Source: Staphylococcus sp. NRL 16/872 (GTDB lineage Bacteria; Bacillota; Bacilli; Staphylococcales; Staphylococcaceae). Taken from it: a stretch of DNA of 64,000 nt. The position numbers were made by a program, and so were the translations under genes. The notes beneath the pieces are model-generated. The model saw only the letters and a list, made by a program, of their open reading frames with translations, was not told the origin of the DNA and made no database searches. The stretch covers positions 2,170,001-2,234,000 of the forward strand of contig NZ_CP119327.1 in NCBI RefSeq assembly GCF_022815905.2. Direction: 5' to 3'. Positions 17,234 through 26,358 of this stretch are shown one piece after another (position 1 is the first letter of the stretch; each line of letters starts with the position of its first letter).

Positions 17234-18895
17234 TTACATAGTTTCTGGCGCTGATACACCTACTAATGCTAATGCATTGTGTAATGTAATTTTAACCGCT
17301 TCAATTAATGCCACGTGTGCTTTTGTTTTTTCTACATCATCTGTTAATACTTTTTCAGCATTATAGAATTTATGGAAAGCTGATGCTAAATCTTGAATAT
17401 AATTTGTTAAACGATGTGGAGCGCGACTTTCTGCTGCACTTTCAATCGTTGGTTCAAATTCAGCAACTTTCTTCAATAAGTCGATTGCTTTTTCATTAGT
17501 GATTGTTGAAAAGTCTACATCAGTTGTTACTTCGACCCCTTGTTCTTTCGCTTGTTTCAAGATTGAACAAATACGTGCATGTGCATATTGTGCATAATAA
17601 ATTGGGTTGTCTTGTGATTTTTCCTTCGCAAGTTCTAAATCGAAGTCAAAGTGTGAATCTGGGCTACGCATTGTTAAGAAGTAACGTGCAGCATCAATAC
17701 CAACTTCATCCATGATTTCACGTAAAGTAATCGCATTACCTGTACGTTTACTCATTTTAACTTCTTCACCATTTTGCATTAAACGCACCATTTGCATAAT
17801 TTGAATTTCAAGACGATCACTATCTACACCAAATGTTTCAAGGCTTGCTTTAAGACGATTGATATAACCATGGTGATCGGCACCCATTAAGTCGATTAAA
17901 ATGTCATTGCCACGATTGATTTTATTGTAGTGATAAGCAGTATCTGGTGTGAAGTAAGTGTAATTGCCATCTTTTTTAATTAATACACGGTCTTTATCAT
18001 CCTTAAAATCAGAGGTACGTAACCAAGTCGCACCATCAGCTTCATATGTGTAGCCTAATTGGTTCATTTTGTCTAATGTTTCTTTAATCGCACCATTTTC
18101 ATATAATGATGTTTCACTAAACCAATTATCGAAATGTACATTGAAATCAGCTAAGTCTTTTTTCAATTTATCCATTTCATAATCGACACCTAATTGTCTA
18201 AATGTTTTTAGACGTTCTTCATCAGAGTAGTCTTTCATTTCTGGATGTTTATTCGCTAAATCTTTTCCGATTTCAATAATATCTTTACCATTATAGCCGT
18301 CTGCTGGCATTTCATGGCTAGTGTCACCAAGTGCTTCAAAGAAACGTGTTTCAATTGAACGTGCTAAGTTAGTAATTTGATTGCCAGCATCATTAATATA
18401 GTACTCACGTGTTACATTATAGCCAGCAGCAATTAAAATATTTGCTAAAGAATCACCTACTGCAGCATTTCTAGCGTGTCCAATGTGTAAATCACCAGTT
18501 GGATTAGCTGACACATATTCTAATAAGATATTTTTATTTTTAGATTCTTCAGCATAACCAAATTTATCACCTTTGTTAATTGCTTCTGGGATAACTGCAG
18601 TTAGATAATGATTATCTAAGTAGAAGTTAATAAACCCAGGGCCTGCGATGTCTATCTTTTTAACATTAGCTTTGCTAGTATCTAAATTATCTACGATGGC
18701 TTGGGCAATCTCACGTGGATTACGTTTAGCGATTTTAGTTAATACCATCGCGATATTTGTTGAATAGTCTCCATTTTTAGTATCTTTTGGAATTTCAATT
18801 TTAATTTCAGGAATATCTTCAGCAAGTTCAGCTTTTTTAATACTTGTTTCAATCTCTTGTACTAACGTATGTTTTACTTGTTCAATAATATTCAT
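17234..18895 (-). CDS. argS: Arginyl-tRNA synthetase
   Basis: A 553-residue class I aminoacyl-tRNA synthetase that charges tRNA-Arg. The HIGH motif is [17 protein letters not shown] at about residues 130-146, the KMSKS equivalent is [11 protein letters not shown] near residue 378, and the N-terminal ArgRS additional domain (about 1-115) and the C-terminal helical anticodon-binding domain (LDLLKK..., to residue 553) are both intact. The length equals that of S. aureus ArgS. It overlaps the stop codon of the DUF1934 gene upstream by one base, an arrangement that is conserved in Bacillales. Confidence 0.98.
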   Translation of the reverse strand: MNIIEQVKHTLVQEIETSIKKAELAEDIPEIKIEIPKDTKNGDYSTNIAMVLTKIAKRNPREIAQAIVDNLDTSKANVKKIDIAGPGFINFYLDNHYLTAVIPEAINKGDKFGYAEESKNKNILLEYVSANPTGDLHIGHARNAAVGDSLANILIAAGYNVTREYYINDAGNQITNLARSIETRFFEALGDTSHEMPADGYNGKDIIEIGKDLANKHPEMKDYSDEERLKTFRQLGVDYEMDKLKKDLADFNVHFDNWFSETSLYENGAIKETLDKMNQLGYTYEADGATWLRTSDFKDDKDRVLIKKDGNYTYFTPDTAYHYNKINRGNDILIDLMGADHHGYINRLKASLETFGVDSDRLEIQIMQMVRLMQNGEEVKMSKRTGNAITLREIMDEVGIDAARYFLTMRSPDSHFDFDLELAKEKSQDNPIYYAQYAHARICSILKQAKEQGVEVTTDVDFSTITNEKAIDLLKKVAEFEPTIESAAESRAPHRLTNYIQDLASAFHKFYNAEKVLTDDVEKTKAHVALIEAVKITLHNALALVGVSAPETM

Positions 18896-19341
18896 TAGCC
18901 TATCTCCTTATAATTAATTTCATATTGATATGAACCCATTTTCTCATCATTTTGATGTAACTCGTATTGAATTTTCAACTTCCCACCATTGTCATTAACG
19001 AAGTGAAGTATACTACGCGTTTTCACTGTTAATGGAATACGCCCAGCTGGAATGTCATAAAGTGTCGTTGTTTCCTGACCTTCGATAAAGTGGAGACTCA
19101 TGTTAATATCGCCTTTGCGTATTAATTTCACACCACTTTCTTCAATTTTAATCGTCACATTAACAACCGCTTCTTCAACTTGCTCTTGATATCGAATGTA
19201 ATCAGCATTTTTCTTTTGCCAAGATCCTTGTGCAGCAAACTCAAATTTTTGCTTCTCACCATTCTGTTTTAAGACTTGTTTCGTTTGAATGTCTATATTC
19301 TTATCCAACGTTCGACTCACCTTAACTTCTAAATAATACAA
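18895..19341 (-). CDS. DUF1934 family protein (YwiB-like)
   Basis: A 148-residue beta-rich cytosolic protein of the DUF1934 family, a lipocalin-like barrel of unknown function that is regularly encoded directly upstream of argS in Firmicutes. Stretches such as [14 protein letters not shown] and [23 protein letters not shown] match the family pattern. The start is a TTG at 19341; a GTG at 19323 with a closer Gly-rich leader is an alternative. It is coupled to argS by a one-base overlap. Confidence 0.8.
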   Translation of the reverse strand: MYYLEVKVSRTLDKNIDIQTKQVLKQNGEKQKFEFAAQGSWQKKNADYIRYQEQVEEAVVNVTIKIEESGVKLIRKGDINMSLHFIEGQETTTLYDIPAGRIPLTVKTRSILHFVNDNGGKLKIQYELHQNDEKMGSYQYEINYKEIG

Positions 19342-19541
19342 ATTATTATAGCATAGATTGAGTAGTGCTTGTAGTTGATAGATATAGGTTATTAAGGCAT
19401 TTTAAAGAAATTTAATTCCGCCTTTTTTCACATCGTAAATTTGGAAAGACAACTGACTTAATAGTGATTATAGATGGTATAAGATAAAGGTTGCCTATTT
19501 CTCTCAGGCGTCAACTTTGACGTTGGGAGGAGGTGTTATTC

Positions 19542-19637
19542 ATGCTAGAAATTCTTGTTCACATCATAACCACAGTCATCAGTGGTTGCATTATTGCGCT
19601 ATTTACGCATTGGCTACGTGATCGCAATGATAAATAG
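19542..19637 (+). CDS. Type I toxin peptide, Fst/PepA1-like (copy 1)
   Basis: A 31-residue single-span hydrophobic peptide: residues 1-21 are hydrophobic, with Ser-Gly-Cys at 14-16, and the tail HWLRDRNDK is charged. It resembles S. aureus PepA1 and plasmid Fst toxins, which insert in the membrane and stop growth. GGAGGAGGTG lies seven bases before the ATG. A small hairpin CGTCAA-CT-TTGACG at 19509-19522 sits just ahead of the ribosome site and may limit translation. The likely promoter has TATAAG at 19478-19483. The gene belongs to the tandem duplication between argS and adhA and is opposed by an antisense RNA at 19655-19716. Confidence 0.85.
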   Translation: MLEILVHIITTVISGCIIALFTHWLRDRNDK

Positions 19638-19654
19638 GCGACTATAGTCACACC

Positions 19655-19716
19655 TAAAAATCCCCTCACTACTGGAATAGTGAGGGGATTGGTGTATTCA
19701 TACTAGAATTCTTGTT
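19655..19716 (-). ncRNA. Antisense antitoxin RNA of toxin copy 1
   Basis: The minus strand has TTGCAT (19747-19752) and TATAAT (19723-19728) with an 18-bp spacer, predicting a start near 19716. Transcription would stop at the inverted repeat AATCCCCTCACTA / TAGTGAGGGGATT (19659-19690) followed by TTTTT. The 5' part is an imperfect copy of the toxin start region: GGTGTATTCATACTAG beside GGTGTTATTCATGCTAG. It can therefore pair with the cognate toxin messenger at the ribosome site. Ends are predicted, not observed. Confidence 0.7.
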
Positions 19717-19953
19717 AATTAAATTATAACACTGCTTAATAGAGAAATGCAAAAAGTAACCTTTTATTGAGTAGTACTTATAATTTATAGACATAGGTTA
19801 TTAAAACATCTTAAAGAAATTTAAATCTACCCTTTTTAACATCGTAAGTTTGGAAAGACAACTGACTTAATAACGATTATAGATGGTATAATATAAAAGT
19901 CGCCTATTTCTCTCAGGCGTCAACTTTGACGTTGAGAGGAGGTGTATAAAGTG

Positions 19954-20046
19954 ATGCTTATTTTCGTCCACATCATAGCACCAGTCATTAGTGGCTGTGC
20001 AATTGCGACTTTTACTTATTGGCTAAGTAAGCGCAATAAAAATTAG
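19954..20046 (+). CDS. Type I toxin peptide, PepA1-like (copy 2)
   Basis: A 30-residue peptide, MLIFVHIIAPVISGCAIA at the N-terminus, a Thr-Tyr-Trp segment and SKRNKN at the tail. It is nearly identical to S. aureus PepA1, the membrane toxin encoded by SprA1. A GTG three bases upstream at 19951 could add one Met. GAGAGGAGGTG precedes it. The promoter-proximal TATAAT is near 19890. It forms the second unit of the tandem duplication; its sequence differs from copy 1 at many positions, including the start region. The antisense partner lies at 20065-20129. Confidence 0.88.
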   Translation: MLIFVHIIAPVISGCAIATFTYWLSKRNKN

Positions 20047-20064
20047 GTGACATTTAGCCACACC

Positions 20065-20129
20065 GATCAAAACCCCTCACTACGGCCTTAGTGAGGGGTT
20101 TGGTGTATAAGTGAATACTTATTTTCGTT
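20065..20129 (-). ncRNA. Antisense antitoxin RNA of toxin copy 2
   Basis: Predicted from TTGCAT (20160-20165), 18-bp spacer, TATAAT (20136-20141) on the minus strand and the hairpin AAACCCCTCACTA / TAGTGAGGGGTTT (20069-20102) followed by TTTT. Its 5' end carries GGTGTATAAGTGAATACTT on the plus strand, an imperfect copy of GGTGTATAAAGTGATGCTT at the toxin 2 start. Ends are inferred. Confidence 0.7.
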
Positions 20130-20199
20130 AACTAAATTATAACACTGTTTAATTGAGAAATGCAAAAAGTTATTTTCAATAGAATGTATTTTTACACTC

Positions 20200-20361
20200 T
20201 TAATTATTGTTGTGTTCTAAATCATTATTACGTTTAGCTAAGTCTGCTTTAGACTCAATTTCTACAATATCATAATTATACTTTTCTAAAAGTATTGTAT
20301 ATTTCAAGAAATAAATGATGCCGAAAGCCAATGTTGTAACAAATAGTAAGAATTTATACAT
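20200..20361 (-). CDS. Small single-span membrane protein
   Basis: A 53-residue protein, MYKFLLFVTTLAFGIIYFLK at the start as a membrane span followed by a charged, Asn-rich soluble tail (LLEKYNYDIVEIESKADL). AAGAGGAC lies seven bases before the ATG. I do not recognise a family. It is located between the toxin duplication and adhA on the adhA strand, about 160 nt downstream of the adhA stop and behind the adhA terminator, so it should have its own promoter. Similar short proteins are found in other staphylococci, but I cannot confirm that here. Confidence 0.55.
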   Translation of the reverse strand: MYKFLLFVTTLAFGIIYFLKYTILLEKYNYDIVEIESKADLAKRNNDLEHNNN

Positions 20362-20451
20362 TTGTGTGTCCTCTTATTTCATATTTTAGTTGATTTAACT
20401 ACTTTAATTATATCATTAATCTTTAGTGATGCTTTTAAAATATAAACAAAA

Positions 20452-20493
20452 TAGCTCGTAAGAACATGTTTGCTAATCAAGACTTACGAGCTA
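20452..20493 (-). terminator. adhA terminator
   Basis: Perfect 11-bp stem TAGCTCGTAAG / CTTACGAGCTA with a 20-nt loop, followed on the minus strand by TTTTGTTT. It starts 30 nt after the adhA stop codon. Confidence 0.8.
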
Positions 20494-20522
20494 GGATAAT
20501 GTATGTGTCTTTATATTTTCAT

Positions 20523-21533
20523 TTAAAATTTAATTACCATACGACCAGTAATTGTTCCTTCTTCCATTTCTTCAAAAATATCATTAATTTCTTCTAACTC
20601 ACGTGTTTGAACTTTTGGTACAACTTTTCCTTCTGCCGCAAATTGGAATGCTTCTTTCAAATCTTGACGTGTACCAACTAATGAACCAACAACTTCGATA
20701 CCATCAAGTACTAAACGTGGGATTTCTAAGTCCATTTTTTCAACTGGTAAACCTACAGCTACTACACGTGCACCAGCTTTAACAACATCAACCGCTTGAT
20801 TAAACGGTGTCTTAGCTACTGCAGTTATCACAGTTGCATCTAAACCTTTATCATCAGTAAGTTTATTCACTTCTTCAATGGCATCTTGATTCTTAGTGTT
20901 AACTACGGCATCTGCACCTAATTCTTTAGCAAAGTCTAATTTATCTTCACTGATATCAAATGCGACAACTTTTGCATTAAATACATTTTTCGCATATTGA
21001 AGTGCTAAGTTACCTAAACCACCAATACCGAATATTCCAATCCATTGTCCAGGTTTGATATTACTTACTTTTACAGCTTTGTATGTGGTTACGCCTGCAC
21101 ATGTAATTGATGACGCGGCTGCTGGATCTAAATTTTCAGGTACTTTTACAGCATAATTCGCTGTCACTATAACTTGTTCTGCCATTGCACCATCAACAGT
21201 ATACCCTGCATTTTTTACATCACGACATAAAGTCTCACGACCAGTTGTACAATATTCACAGTGCCCACAACTTTCAAACATCCACGCGATGGATACACGA
21301 TCACCTACTTTAAGTGATTCTACATCCTCTGCTACTTCAATTACTCGACCAATACCTTCATGGCCTAACACACGTCCTGTGACATCACCGAAATCTGCAT
21401 TTTTGACATGTAAATCGGTATGGCACACACCACAATATTCCGTTTGAACTAAAGCTTCACCAGGTTCCAAGTTTCGTAATTCTTTTTCCTCAACACTTAC
21501 TTTATGTTCTTGAGTTACTACTGCTGCTTTCAT
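20523..21533 (-). CDS. adhA: Zinc-dependent alcohol dehydrogenase
   Basis: A 336-residue medium-chain dehydrogenase that interconverts alcohols and aldehydes with NAD(H). Catalytic zinc ligands are visible in [10 protein letters not shown] (Cys37, with His38) and GHEG (His58). The structural zinc lobe has Cys89, Cys92, Cys95 and Cys103 in SCGHCEYC and LC. The Rossmann motif is [13 protein letters not shown] near residue 172. Length and sequence match staphylococcal AdhA. A cre-like CcpA site at 21589-21603 overlaps the promoter, so it is probably subject to catabolite repression. Confidence 0.95.
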   Translation of the reverse strand: MKAAVVTQEHKVSVEEKELRNLEPGEALVQTEYCGVCHTDLHVKNADFGDVTGRVLGHEGIGRVIEVAEDVESLKVGDRVSIAWMFESCGHCEYCTTGRETLCRDVKNAGYTVDGAMAEQVIVTANYAVKVPENLDPAAASSITCAGVTTYKAVKVSNIKPGQWIGIFGIGGLGNLALQYAKNVFNAKVVAFDISEDKLDFAKELGADAVVNTKNQDAIEEVNKLTDDKGLDATVITAVAKTPFNQAVDVVKAGARVVAVGLPVEKMDLEIPRLVLDGIEVVGSLVGTRQDLKEAFQFAAEGKVVPKVQTRELEEINDIFEEMEEGTITGRMVIKF

Positions 21534-21588
21534 GGCAAATCACTCCTTGTTCAACTTTTTAATAAATTTGTAATTCTACACCTATTAT

Positions 21589-21603
21589 ATGAAATCGCTT
21601 CCA
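21589..21603 (-). promoter_or_regulatory. cre-like CcpA site in the adhA promoter
   Basis: ATGAAATCGCTTCCA fits the cre consensus WTGNAANCGNWNNCW at every fixed position. It abuts and overlaps a minus-strand TATAAT (21584-21589), 50-70 nt upstream of the adhA start, where CcpA binding would block RNA polymerase. Confidence 0.6.
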
Positions 21604-21744
21604 AAATTGAAACTATTTTTACTTGATTATTTTAAATTTTCAAAAATTAATTTTCGACAATTTCGTTATCTAACTCTTTTTATTAATTTTTCTTTTGATA
21701 AAAAGAAAAAAATTGAAAATGAAATCCAAATGTGAATATAAAAA

Positions 21745-21774
21745 TCCCCACCATTGTTCAATCAATGGTGGAGA
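21745..21774 (-). terminator. Terminator of the YwhD gene
   Basis: Stem CCACCATTG / CAATGGTGG with a six-base loop, followed on the minus strand by GGATTTTTAT, 19 nt after the stop at 21793. Confidence 0.8.
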
Positions 21775-21792
21775 ATTAATAATCTTACTAAA

Positions 21793-22299
21793 TTATTCAA
21801 ATGCTTTTAACAATTCATCACTAGAATTATTCCACATTTCTTCATTATGTGATTGTAAGAAGTCTTTGAGTACTTTTCTATTATCTTCACCGATTTGATC
21901 GATGATAATTTTATGTTTCATAGATTTATCCATCATGTTAACATGTTCAGGCATACTCTTATATCCTCGTCGGATACTTTTGTTAACAAGTAAGTAACAA
22001 GCAGTGACACCGGCATAATAAGGACCGTTTTCGCCACGTTCAGTAGTTACCCAACAAAGCCAATATTCTTTAGCCTCGTCACCTTCAACTTCTTCTTTCT
22101 CATTAATCCATTTTACGCCTTTCTCAACTTGAGCACGTGCATGCATACCACCAATATCTATAAATGCTTCTTTACCCGCCACGTCTATAAATACAGGCGC
22201 AATATTATCTAAACTAATCGATCCAATATTTGTCCCTTTATGTCCATCTAGAGGATCATTTTTAATAATATTAAATTTAAAACCTTTATTCTCAGACAC
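21793..22299 (-). CDS. YwhD family protein
   Basis: A 168-residue soluble protein of the YwhD family (unknown function, restricted to Firmicutes). Conserved stretches are NIIKNDPLDGHKGTN, IDIGGMHARAQVEKGV and GENGPYYAGVTACYLLVN. It has a strong GGAGGTGTAAC site before the ATG at 22299. It lies upstream of adhA and downstream of the HD-domain gene on the same strand. No enzymatic residues can be assigned by eye. Confidence 0.88.
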   Translation of the reverse strand: MSENKGFKFNIIKNDPLDGHKGTNIGSISLDNIAPVFIDVAGKEAFIDIGGMHARAQVEKGVKWINEKEEVEGDEAKEYWLCWVTTERGENGPYYAGVTACYLLVNKSIRRGYKSMPEHVNMMDKSMKHKIIIDQIGEDNRKVLKDFLQSHNEEMWNNSSDELLKAFE

Positions 22300-22368
22300 G
22301 TGTTACACCTCCAACAGACTTAAACTCCACAGAATATATTAAGTGTTATATGAAAAAGTTTCAATTTC

Positions 22369-23667
22369 TTAATTTAGTTCATTCAACAAGTTGATAATTG
22401 AACCTTTAACTTGTGGGTCTTCAATATTAAGTATCATTTCTTTAGGATAATATAGTTTATAATCTTCGCGATTAATGCCAGTAATACTTGAAATAACTAG
22501 TGATTGACTGCTAATTTCTTTAATACTGCCGTTTCTTCTTAATAAATGAATTGGCTGACGGTTAGAACCTGGACGGTCATAATCATATGGTAAATCTGAA
22601 AAAGCTTCACTAACGAAATAGTAATGTGGATCTATACCACCTTCAATAAATAATTCTTGTAATTCAGTAATTGTAATAATCGAACCATCAAAAGGAATAT
22701 ATTTAAATAAATCACGATTGATAAATCGTCGAGCTAAATCACTAAGGATGGCATCATCTTCATTAATCCACTTTTTCAAATAATATAAAACGACAACTTC
22801 GTCTAATTCAACATATTGTTCAATGGTAATCGTTTCCTCAAAAAAAGGTACAAAATCTTGTGGGTACATCTTAAAATGATAACCTTCTTGATACAATTGT
22901 TTCACTCGTTTCAAACAATTGTTTAATAGTACCTCTCCCCCTCTACTAACTGGGTGGAAATAAATTTGCCAATACATTTGATAGCGACTCATAATAAAGT
23001 TTTCTACCGCATGCATACCACTTTCTTTAATAAGAACTTCTTTTTTAGAGGGTCTCATTAAACGTAAAATACGTTCCATATCGAATGTGCCATAAGAAAC
23101 ACCAGTAAAATAAGCATCACGTTGCAAATAATCCATACGATCAGCATCGATTTGTGAAGAAATCATAGAAATAACTAATTTATTCTCATGTGTTTTATTA
23201 ATAACATCAGCTACATCTTGTGGAAAGGTACCAGATACACGACTTAACACTTCGTTAACCTCTGTTCCACCAGTAATAATAGCTTGCGTAAATGCCTCAT
23301 GATCGGTGTTAAATATCTTTTCAAAACTATGTGAAAAAGGACCATGTCCTAAATCATGTAATAAAGCTGCACATAAAGCGAGCGGTCTATCGTCATTATT
23401 CCAAGCTTCGCGCCCTACAAATGATTCATCAATCATGCGACGTACTATTTCATAAACACCTAAAGAATGACCAAAGCGACTATGTTCTGCAGTATGAAAA
23501 GAAAGGTAAAGTGTCCCTAATTGTTTAATACGACGTAAACGTTGAAATTCTTTAGTCTTGATTAAATCCCAAATAAGCTGATCTTTAACATGAATGTATT
23601 TATGAATTGGATCTTTAAATACTTTCTCCTCAGCTAACTTTTGTTCAACATAGGGTGTTTGCGTCAA
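22369..23667 (-). CDS. HD-superfamily phosphohydrolase (YwfO-like)
   Basis: A 432-residue HD-domain protein related to Bacillus YwfO and dNTP triphosphohydrolases. Metal ligands can be read as SRFGHSLGVYEI (His), LLHDLGHGPFSH (His-Asp and downstream His) and SSQIDADRMDYL (Asp). The C-terminal 180 residues form the long tail of this subgroup. I chose the TTG at 23667 since GGAAGG sits six bases upstream; an ATG 18 bases further upstream has no site. The likely substrate class is nucleotides (inference from the family). It lies in a minus-strand group with the GNAT and YwhD genes. Confidence 0.88.
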   Translation of the reverse strand: MTQTPYVEQKLAEEKVFKDPIHKYIHVKDQLIWDLIKTKEFQRLRRIKQLGTLYLSFHTAEHSRFGHSLGVYEIVRRMIDESFVGREAWNNDDRPLALCAALLHDLGHGPFSHSFEKIFNTDHEAFTQAIITGGTEVNEVLSRVSGTFPQDVADVINKTHENKLVISMISSQIDADRMDYLQRDAYFTGVSYGTFDMERILRLMRPSKKEVLIKESGMHAVENFIMSRYQMYWQIYFHPVSRGGEVLLNNCLKRVKQLYQEGYHFKMYPQDFVPFFEETITIEQYVELDEVVVLYYLKKWINEDDAILSDLARRFINRDLFKYIPFDGSIITITELQELFIEGGIDPHYYFVSEAFSDLPYDYDRPGSNRQPIHLLRRNGSIKEISSQSLVISSITGINREDYKLYYPKEMILNIEDPQVKGSIINLLNELN

Positions 23668-23703
23668 TGTTATCCTTCCTTTCATAAAAACATGCGCTTT
23701 TCT

Positions 23704-24180
23704 TTATAAATGTTTCTTCATCAATGCTAAATCTAATTGTTCGCCGTACATTTCTGGTTGATAAGAACGTACTATTTCAAAACCATGATTTTGATAATAT
23801 TTGATCGCACCTTCATTTTTATTATCTACTTCGAGGTAAACAACTTCATATTTATCTTGAAAACGCTCTAAACCTTTTTCCAATAAACTTGTACCGTAAC
23901 CTTTATGCTGAGATTCTGGGTGAACGTAATGTGCTGATAAATACAATTCCTTCCCATAAATAAAATTAGCAAATCCTACGATTTCTTCTGCTTCTTCAGC
24001 TACTAAGAAAAGTTGTTCTTCTAAACGTTTTTTTAAATGAGTTTCATTATATGAAGCAGCAAGTAACTCGTTAATAGTTGATGCAGCATAAATGTTTAAA
24101 TACGTGTTATACCATGCTTTAGTAGCAACATCTCTGATAGCTACAACGTCATTTGCTGTCGCTTCTCTGACTTTAAACAT
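23704..24180 (-). CDS. GNAT-family N-acetyltransferase
   Basis: A 158-residue acetyltransferase with the GNAT fold. Motif A, the acetyl-CoA pyrophosphate loop, is SQHKGYGTSLL (Q/RxxGxG/A), followed by the strand EVVYLEVDNKNEGAIKYY and GFEIVRSY. The N-terminus has FKVREATANDVVAIRDV, as in many amine acetyltransferases. The acceptor is unknown. It precedes the HD-domain gene by 36 nt on the same strand and may share its transcript. Confidence 0.88.
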   Translation of the reverse strand: MFKVREATANDVVAIRDVATKAWYNTYLNIYAASTINELLAASYNETHLKKRLEEQLFLVAEEAEEIVGFANFIYGKELYLSAHYVHPESQHKGYGTSLLEKGLERFQDKYEVVYLEVDNKNEGAIKYYQNHGFEIVRSYQPEMYGEQLDLALMKKHL

Positions 24181-24304
24181 ACTTGATTCTCCTGACTTTA
24201 CAATGGAATTAATAATCGAATTATATCATAGTCTGTGGTTAAACGCTTACTATGTAAATATAGCTCAGCCTTATAACTAACTATGGCACTACTTCCTTAA
24301 CACT

Positions 24305-24841
24305 TTAAGCTAATGCTTCGTTCCACTCTTTAGCTCTTTCTAATGCAAATGCATCTTTCATGATATCTCCTGGTCTTTCAGCAGTGCCAATAATATATCC
24401 TTGTAACTCAGCGCCAATAAAATCTAACGTATATTTCATTTGGGTAATACAAGGTTTAGCTTTAACTTTAGGGCAGTCTCCCCCTACTAAAATAAGACGA
24501 AAATCAATTCGAGCCATCTTTTCCATAAAATCTTTATAGTTAGGATCAACCAGTGTTTCAGACCAGTTATCAATAAATGCCTTTAATGAGGCAGAAATGC
24601 TGTACCAATAAACTGGGGATGCAAAAATTACCGTATCACTTTCTAAAACTTTATCGATAATTTCTTTATAATCATCGTAATATGTTTCGATATCTTCATT
24701 CTCATGACGTAAGTCTCTAACTGGATTTAATTGATATTGTGTTAAATCGATCCAGTTATAATCTAAACCCTCTAGAGCATACTTTGTAATTTGTGCCGTA
24801 TTTCCCTCTGGACGGCTTCCCCCAAATAAGACAGTAATCAT
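24305..24841 (-). CDS. Flavodoxin-like NAD(P)H-dependent FMN reductase
   Basis: A 178-residue flavoprotein of the NADPH-dependent FMN reductase/flavodoxin_2 class. The phosphate-binding loop is GGSRPEGNTAQIT at residues 7-19 and the isoalloxazine region is FASPVYWYSISASLKAFIDNW (a ssPvYwgs.sa.lK.fiDr pattern). Cys-containing segment GGDCPKVKAKPC may form a redox pair. Cytosolic; substrate unknown (quinone or azo compounds are possible). It is isolated: 124 nt to the GNAT gene, with a repeat-containing region of over 500 nt upstream. Confidence 0.88.
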   Translation of the reverse strand: MITVLFGGSRPEGNTAQITKYALEGLDYNWIDLTQYQLNPVRDLRHENEDIETYYDDYKEIIDKVLESDTVIFASPVYWYSISASLKAFIDNWSETLVDPNYKDFMEKMARIDFRLILVGGDCPKVKAKPCITQMKYTLDFIGAELQGYIIGTAERPGDIMKDAFALERAKEWNEALA

Positions 24842-24899
24842 CTAACATTCCTCACTTTCCATTAATTCTTCAACTTGTTAATTCAATCCCTACAAAATA

Positions 24900-25140
24900 T
24901 ATAAATTGATGAGGTTGAGACATAAAGAGTTTGAACTCTGGGAAATCGTTTAACGGCTTCCCAAAAGCAGGATTATAGGTAGTGGGGCCCTAACACAGAG
25001 AATTTCATCCAGAAATTCTACAAGCAAAGCAAGTTGGGGCTCACGATTCGACAAAATTTGAGAAACAATTTTGCTCATCGTTCGGTTCTGCTCAAATCCT
25101 AAACACTTTTTTCCAGACCTCTATTTGTTTCAAATAAATT
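24900..25140. repeat. STAR-like intergenic repeat element
   Basis: Between 24842 and 25284 there is no gene. The block from about 24910 carries GAGGTTGAGACATAA and GTGGGGCCCTAACACAGAG. The reverse complement TGTGTTAGGGCCCC fits the staphylococcal STAR core (TNTGTTGNGGCCCN) with one mismatch, and is followed by the paired arms AGAATTTC / GAAATTCT and CAAGCAAAGCAAGTTGGGGC. Copies of the same block occur at 46880-46940 in this window. Confidence 0.7.
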
Positions 25141-25284
25141 ATGATTTTAAAAAGTCTATTTAAGCTAGTTTAAACCAACTTAATATACACTAAATATTTC
25201 TACAATCTCTTTGTACCCTGTTCCCGTATTTTTATGTAATGAATTTATTAAATATTTAATCACGCTTTAAAATATTTCACACTT

Positions 25285-25322
25285 AAAAAGCTCCTACACC
25301 TTTATAAACGGAGTAGGAGCTT
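25285..25322 (-). terminator. Terminator of the aldo/keto reductase gene
   Basis: Stem AAGCTCCTAC / GTAGGAGCTT with an inner imperfect part (ACC/GGTGT), followed by TTTTTA on the minus strand, 34 nt after the stop at 25356. Confidence 0.8.
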
Positions 25323-25355
25323 GAATTACTCTAAATAACTTAAATTTTTTATATT

Positions 25356-26291
25356 CTATTCAACAGGGAAAAGCTCATCAATTTTTTTGATTTCCTCATC
25401 AGTTAACTGTACGTTCGCCGCTTCAATATTTTCCACCACTTGTTCAGCACGTTTCGCACCAGGAATCACCACATCTAATGCTGGACGTGTTAAATAAAAG
25501 GCTAATACAACATTCGCAATTGACGTATTATGTGCTTCAGCAATGCCACTTAATTCTTTGACGCGACGTACATTGTCTTTAAACACTTCAGGTTGGAAAT
25601 CACGACGGGGTGCACGATGGTCATCAAATGTTTGGTCCTCATTATATTTACCAGCTAAGATACCAGACGCTAATGGGAAATATGGCACAAACGTAATGTT
25701 ATTTTCAGCTGCATATGCCATCACTTCTTCATTTTCACGATGCAATAAATTATATTCTAATTGTACAACGTCAACATAGCCCTCTTTGTTTGCTTCTTTA
25801 AGCTGATCTAATGTGAAGTTAGAAACACCAATCGCTTTAATTTTACCTTCTTCTTTTAATTCTTGTAAGGCTGCGACAGCTTTGTCTTTGGGCGTATTTT
25901 CATCTGGAAAATGAATATAGTATAAATCAATATAATCTACTTGAAGACGTTTTAAACTATTCTCAACTTGTTGTTTTAAATAATCAGGATCATTGTTTTG
26001 AACAACGTTATCATCCTCTTTAATTACGTGAGAGCCTTTCGTCGCAATTTGAACTTTCTCGCGAGGATATTCTTGGACCACTTGGCCGACCAATTCTTCA
26101 GAACGTTCAGGCCCATAAATATATGCCGTATCTAATAAAGTAATGCCATTATCAATCGCTTTACGTACAACTTCCTTACCTTGTTCTTCATCTAAATTCG
26201 GATATAAATTGTGTCCACCTACCGCATTCGTACCTAATGCGATTGGAAATACACGTACATCTGATTTGCCTAATTGTACTAAATTTGCCAT
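25356..26291 (-). CDS. Aldo/keto reductase
   Basis: A 311-residue NADPH-dependent oxidoreductase of the AKR superfamily. The tetrad can be read: Asp in LDTAYIYG (with Tyr60-region), Lys in ATKGSHV and His in YYIHFPD. The barrel-closing motif GVSNF and C-terminal [10 protein letters not shown] (cofactor phosphate binding) are in place. Substrate unknown. It is divergently transcribed from hypR, 130 nt apart, and shares the region that holds the HypR operator. A gene of this class next to hypR-merA could be involved in carbonyl or disulfide stress, but that is inference. Confidence 0.9.
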   Translation of the reverse strand: MANLVQLGKSDVRVFPIALGTNAVGGHNLYPNLDEEQGKEVVRKAIDNGITLLDTAYIYGPERSEELVGQVVQEYPREKVQIATKGSHVIKEDDNVVQNNDPDYLKQQVENSLKRLQVDYIDLYYIHFPDENTPKDKAVAALQELKEEGKIKAIGVSNFTLDQLKEANKEGYVDVVQLEYNLLHRENEEVMAYAAENNITFVPYFPLASGILAGKYNEDQTFDDHRAPRRDFQPEVFKDNVRRVKELSGIAEAHNTSIANVVLAFYLTRPALDVVIPGAKRAEQVVENIEAANVQLTDEEIKKIDELFPVE

Positions 26292-26358
26292 TCAATATCG
26301 CTCCTTTATCTTCAATTCACTACTTACAGTTTACCCCATTACACACGATACATTCATC

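Larger units (their letters stand above)
19361..20178 (+). repeat. Tandem duplication of a type I toxin-antitoxin unit
   Basis: Two diverged copies, each about 410 bp, lie head to tail. The copies (roughly 19361-19766 and 19770-20178) share GAGTAGT, TAGGTTATTAA, GGAAAGACAACTGACTTAAT, GATGGTATAA, CGCCTATTTCTCTCAGGCG, the short toxin frame, the 13-bp CCCCTCACTA terminator stem and the reverse-strand promoter TTGCAT/TATAAT. Upstream sequence is more conserved than the toxin start region itself. Confidence 0.85.
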
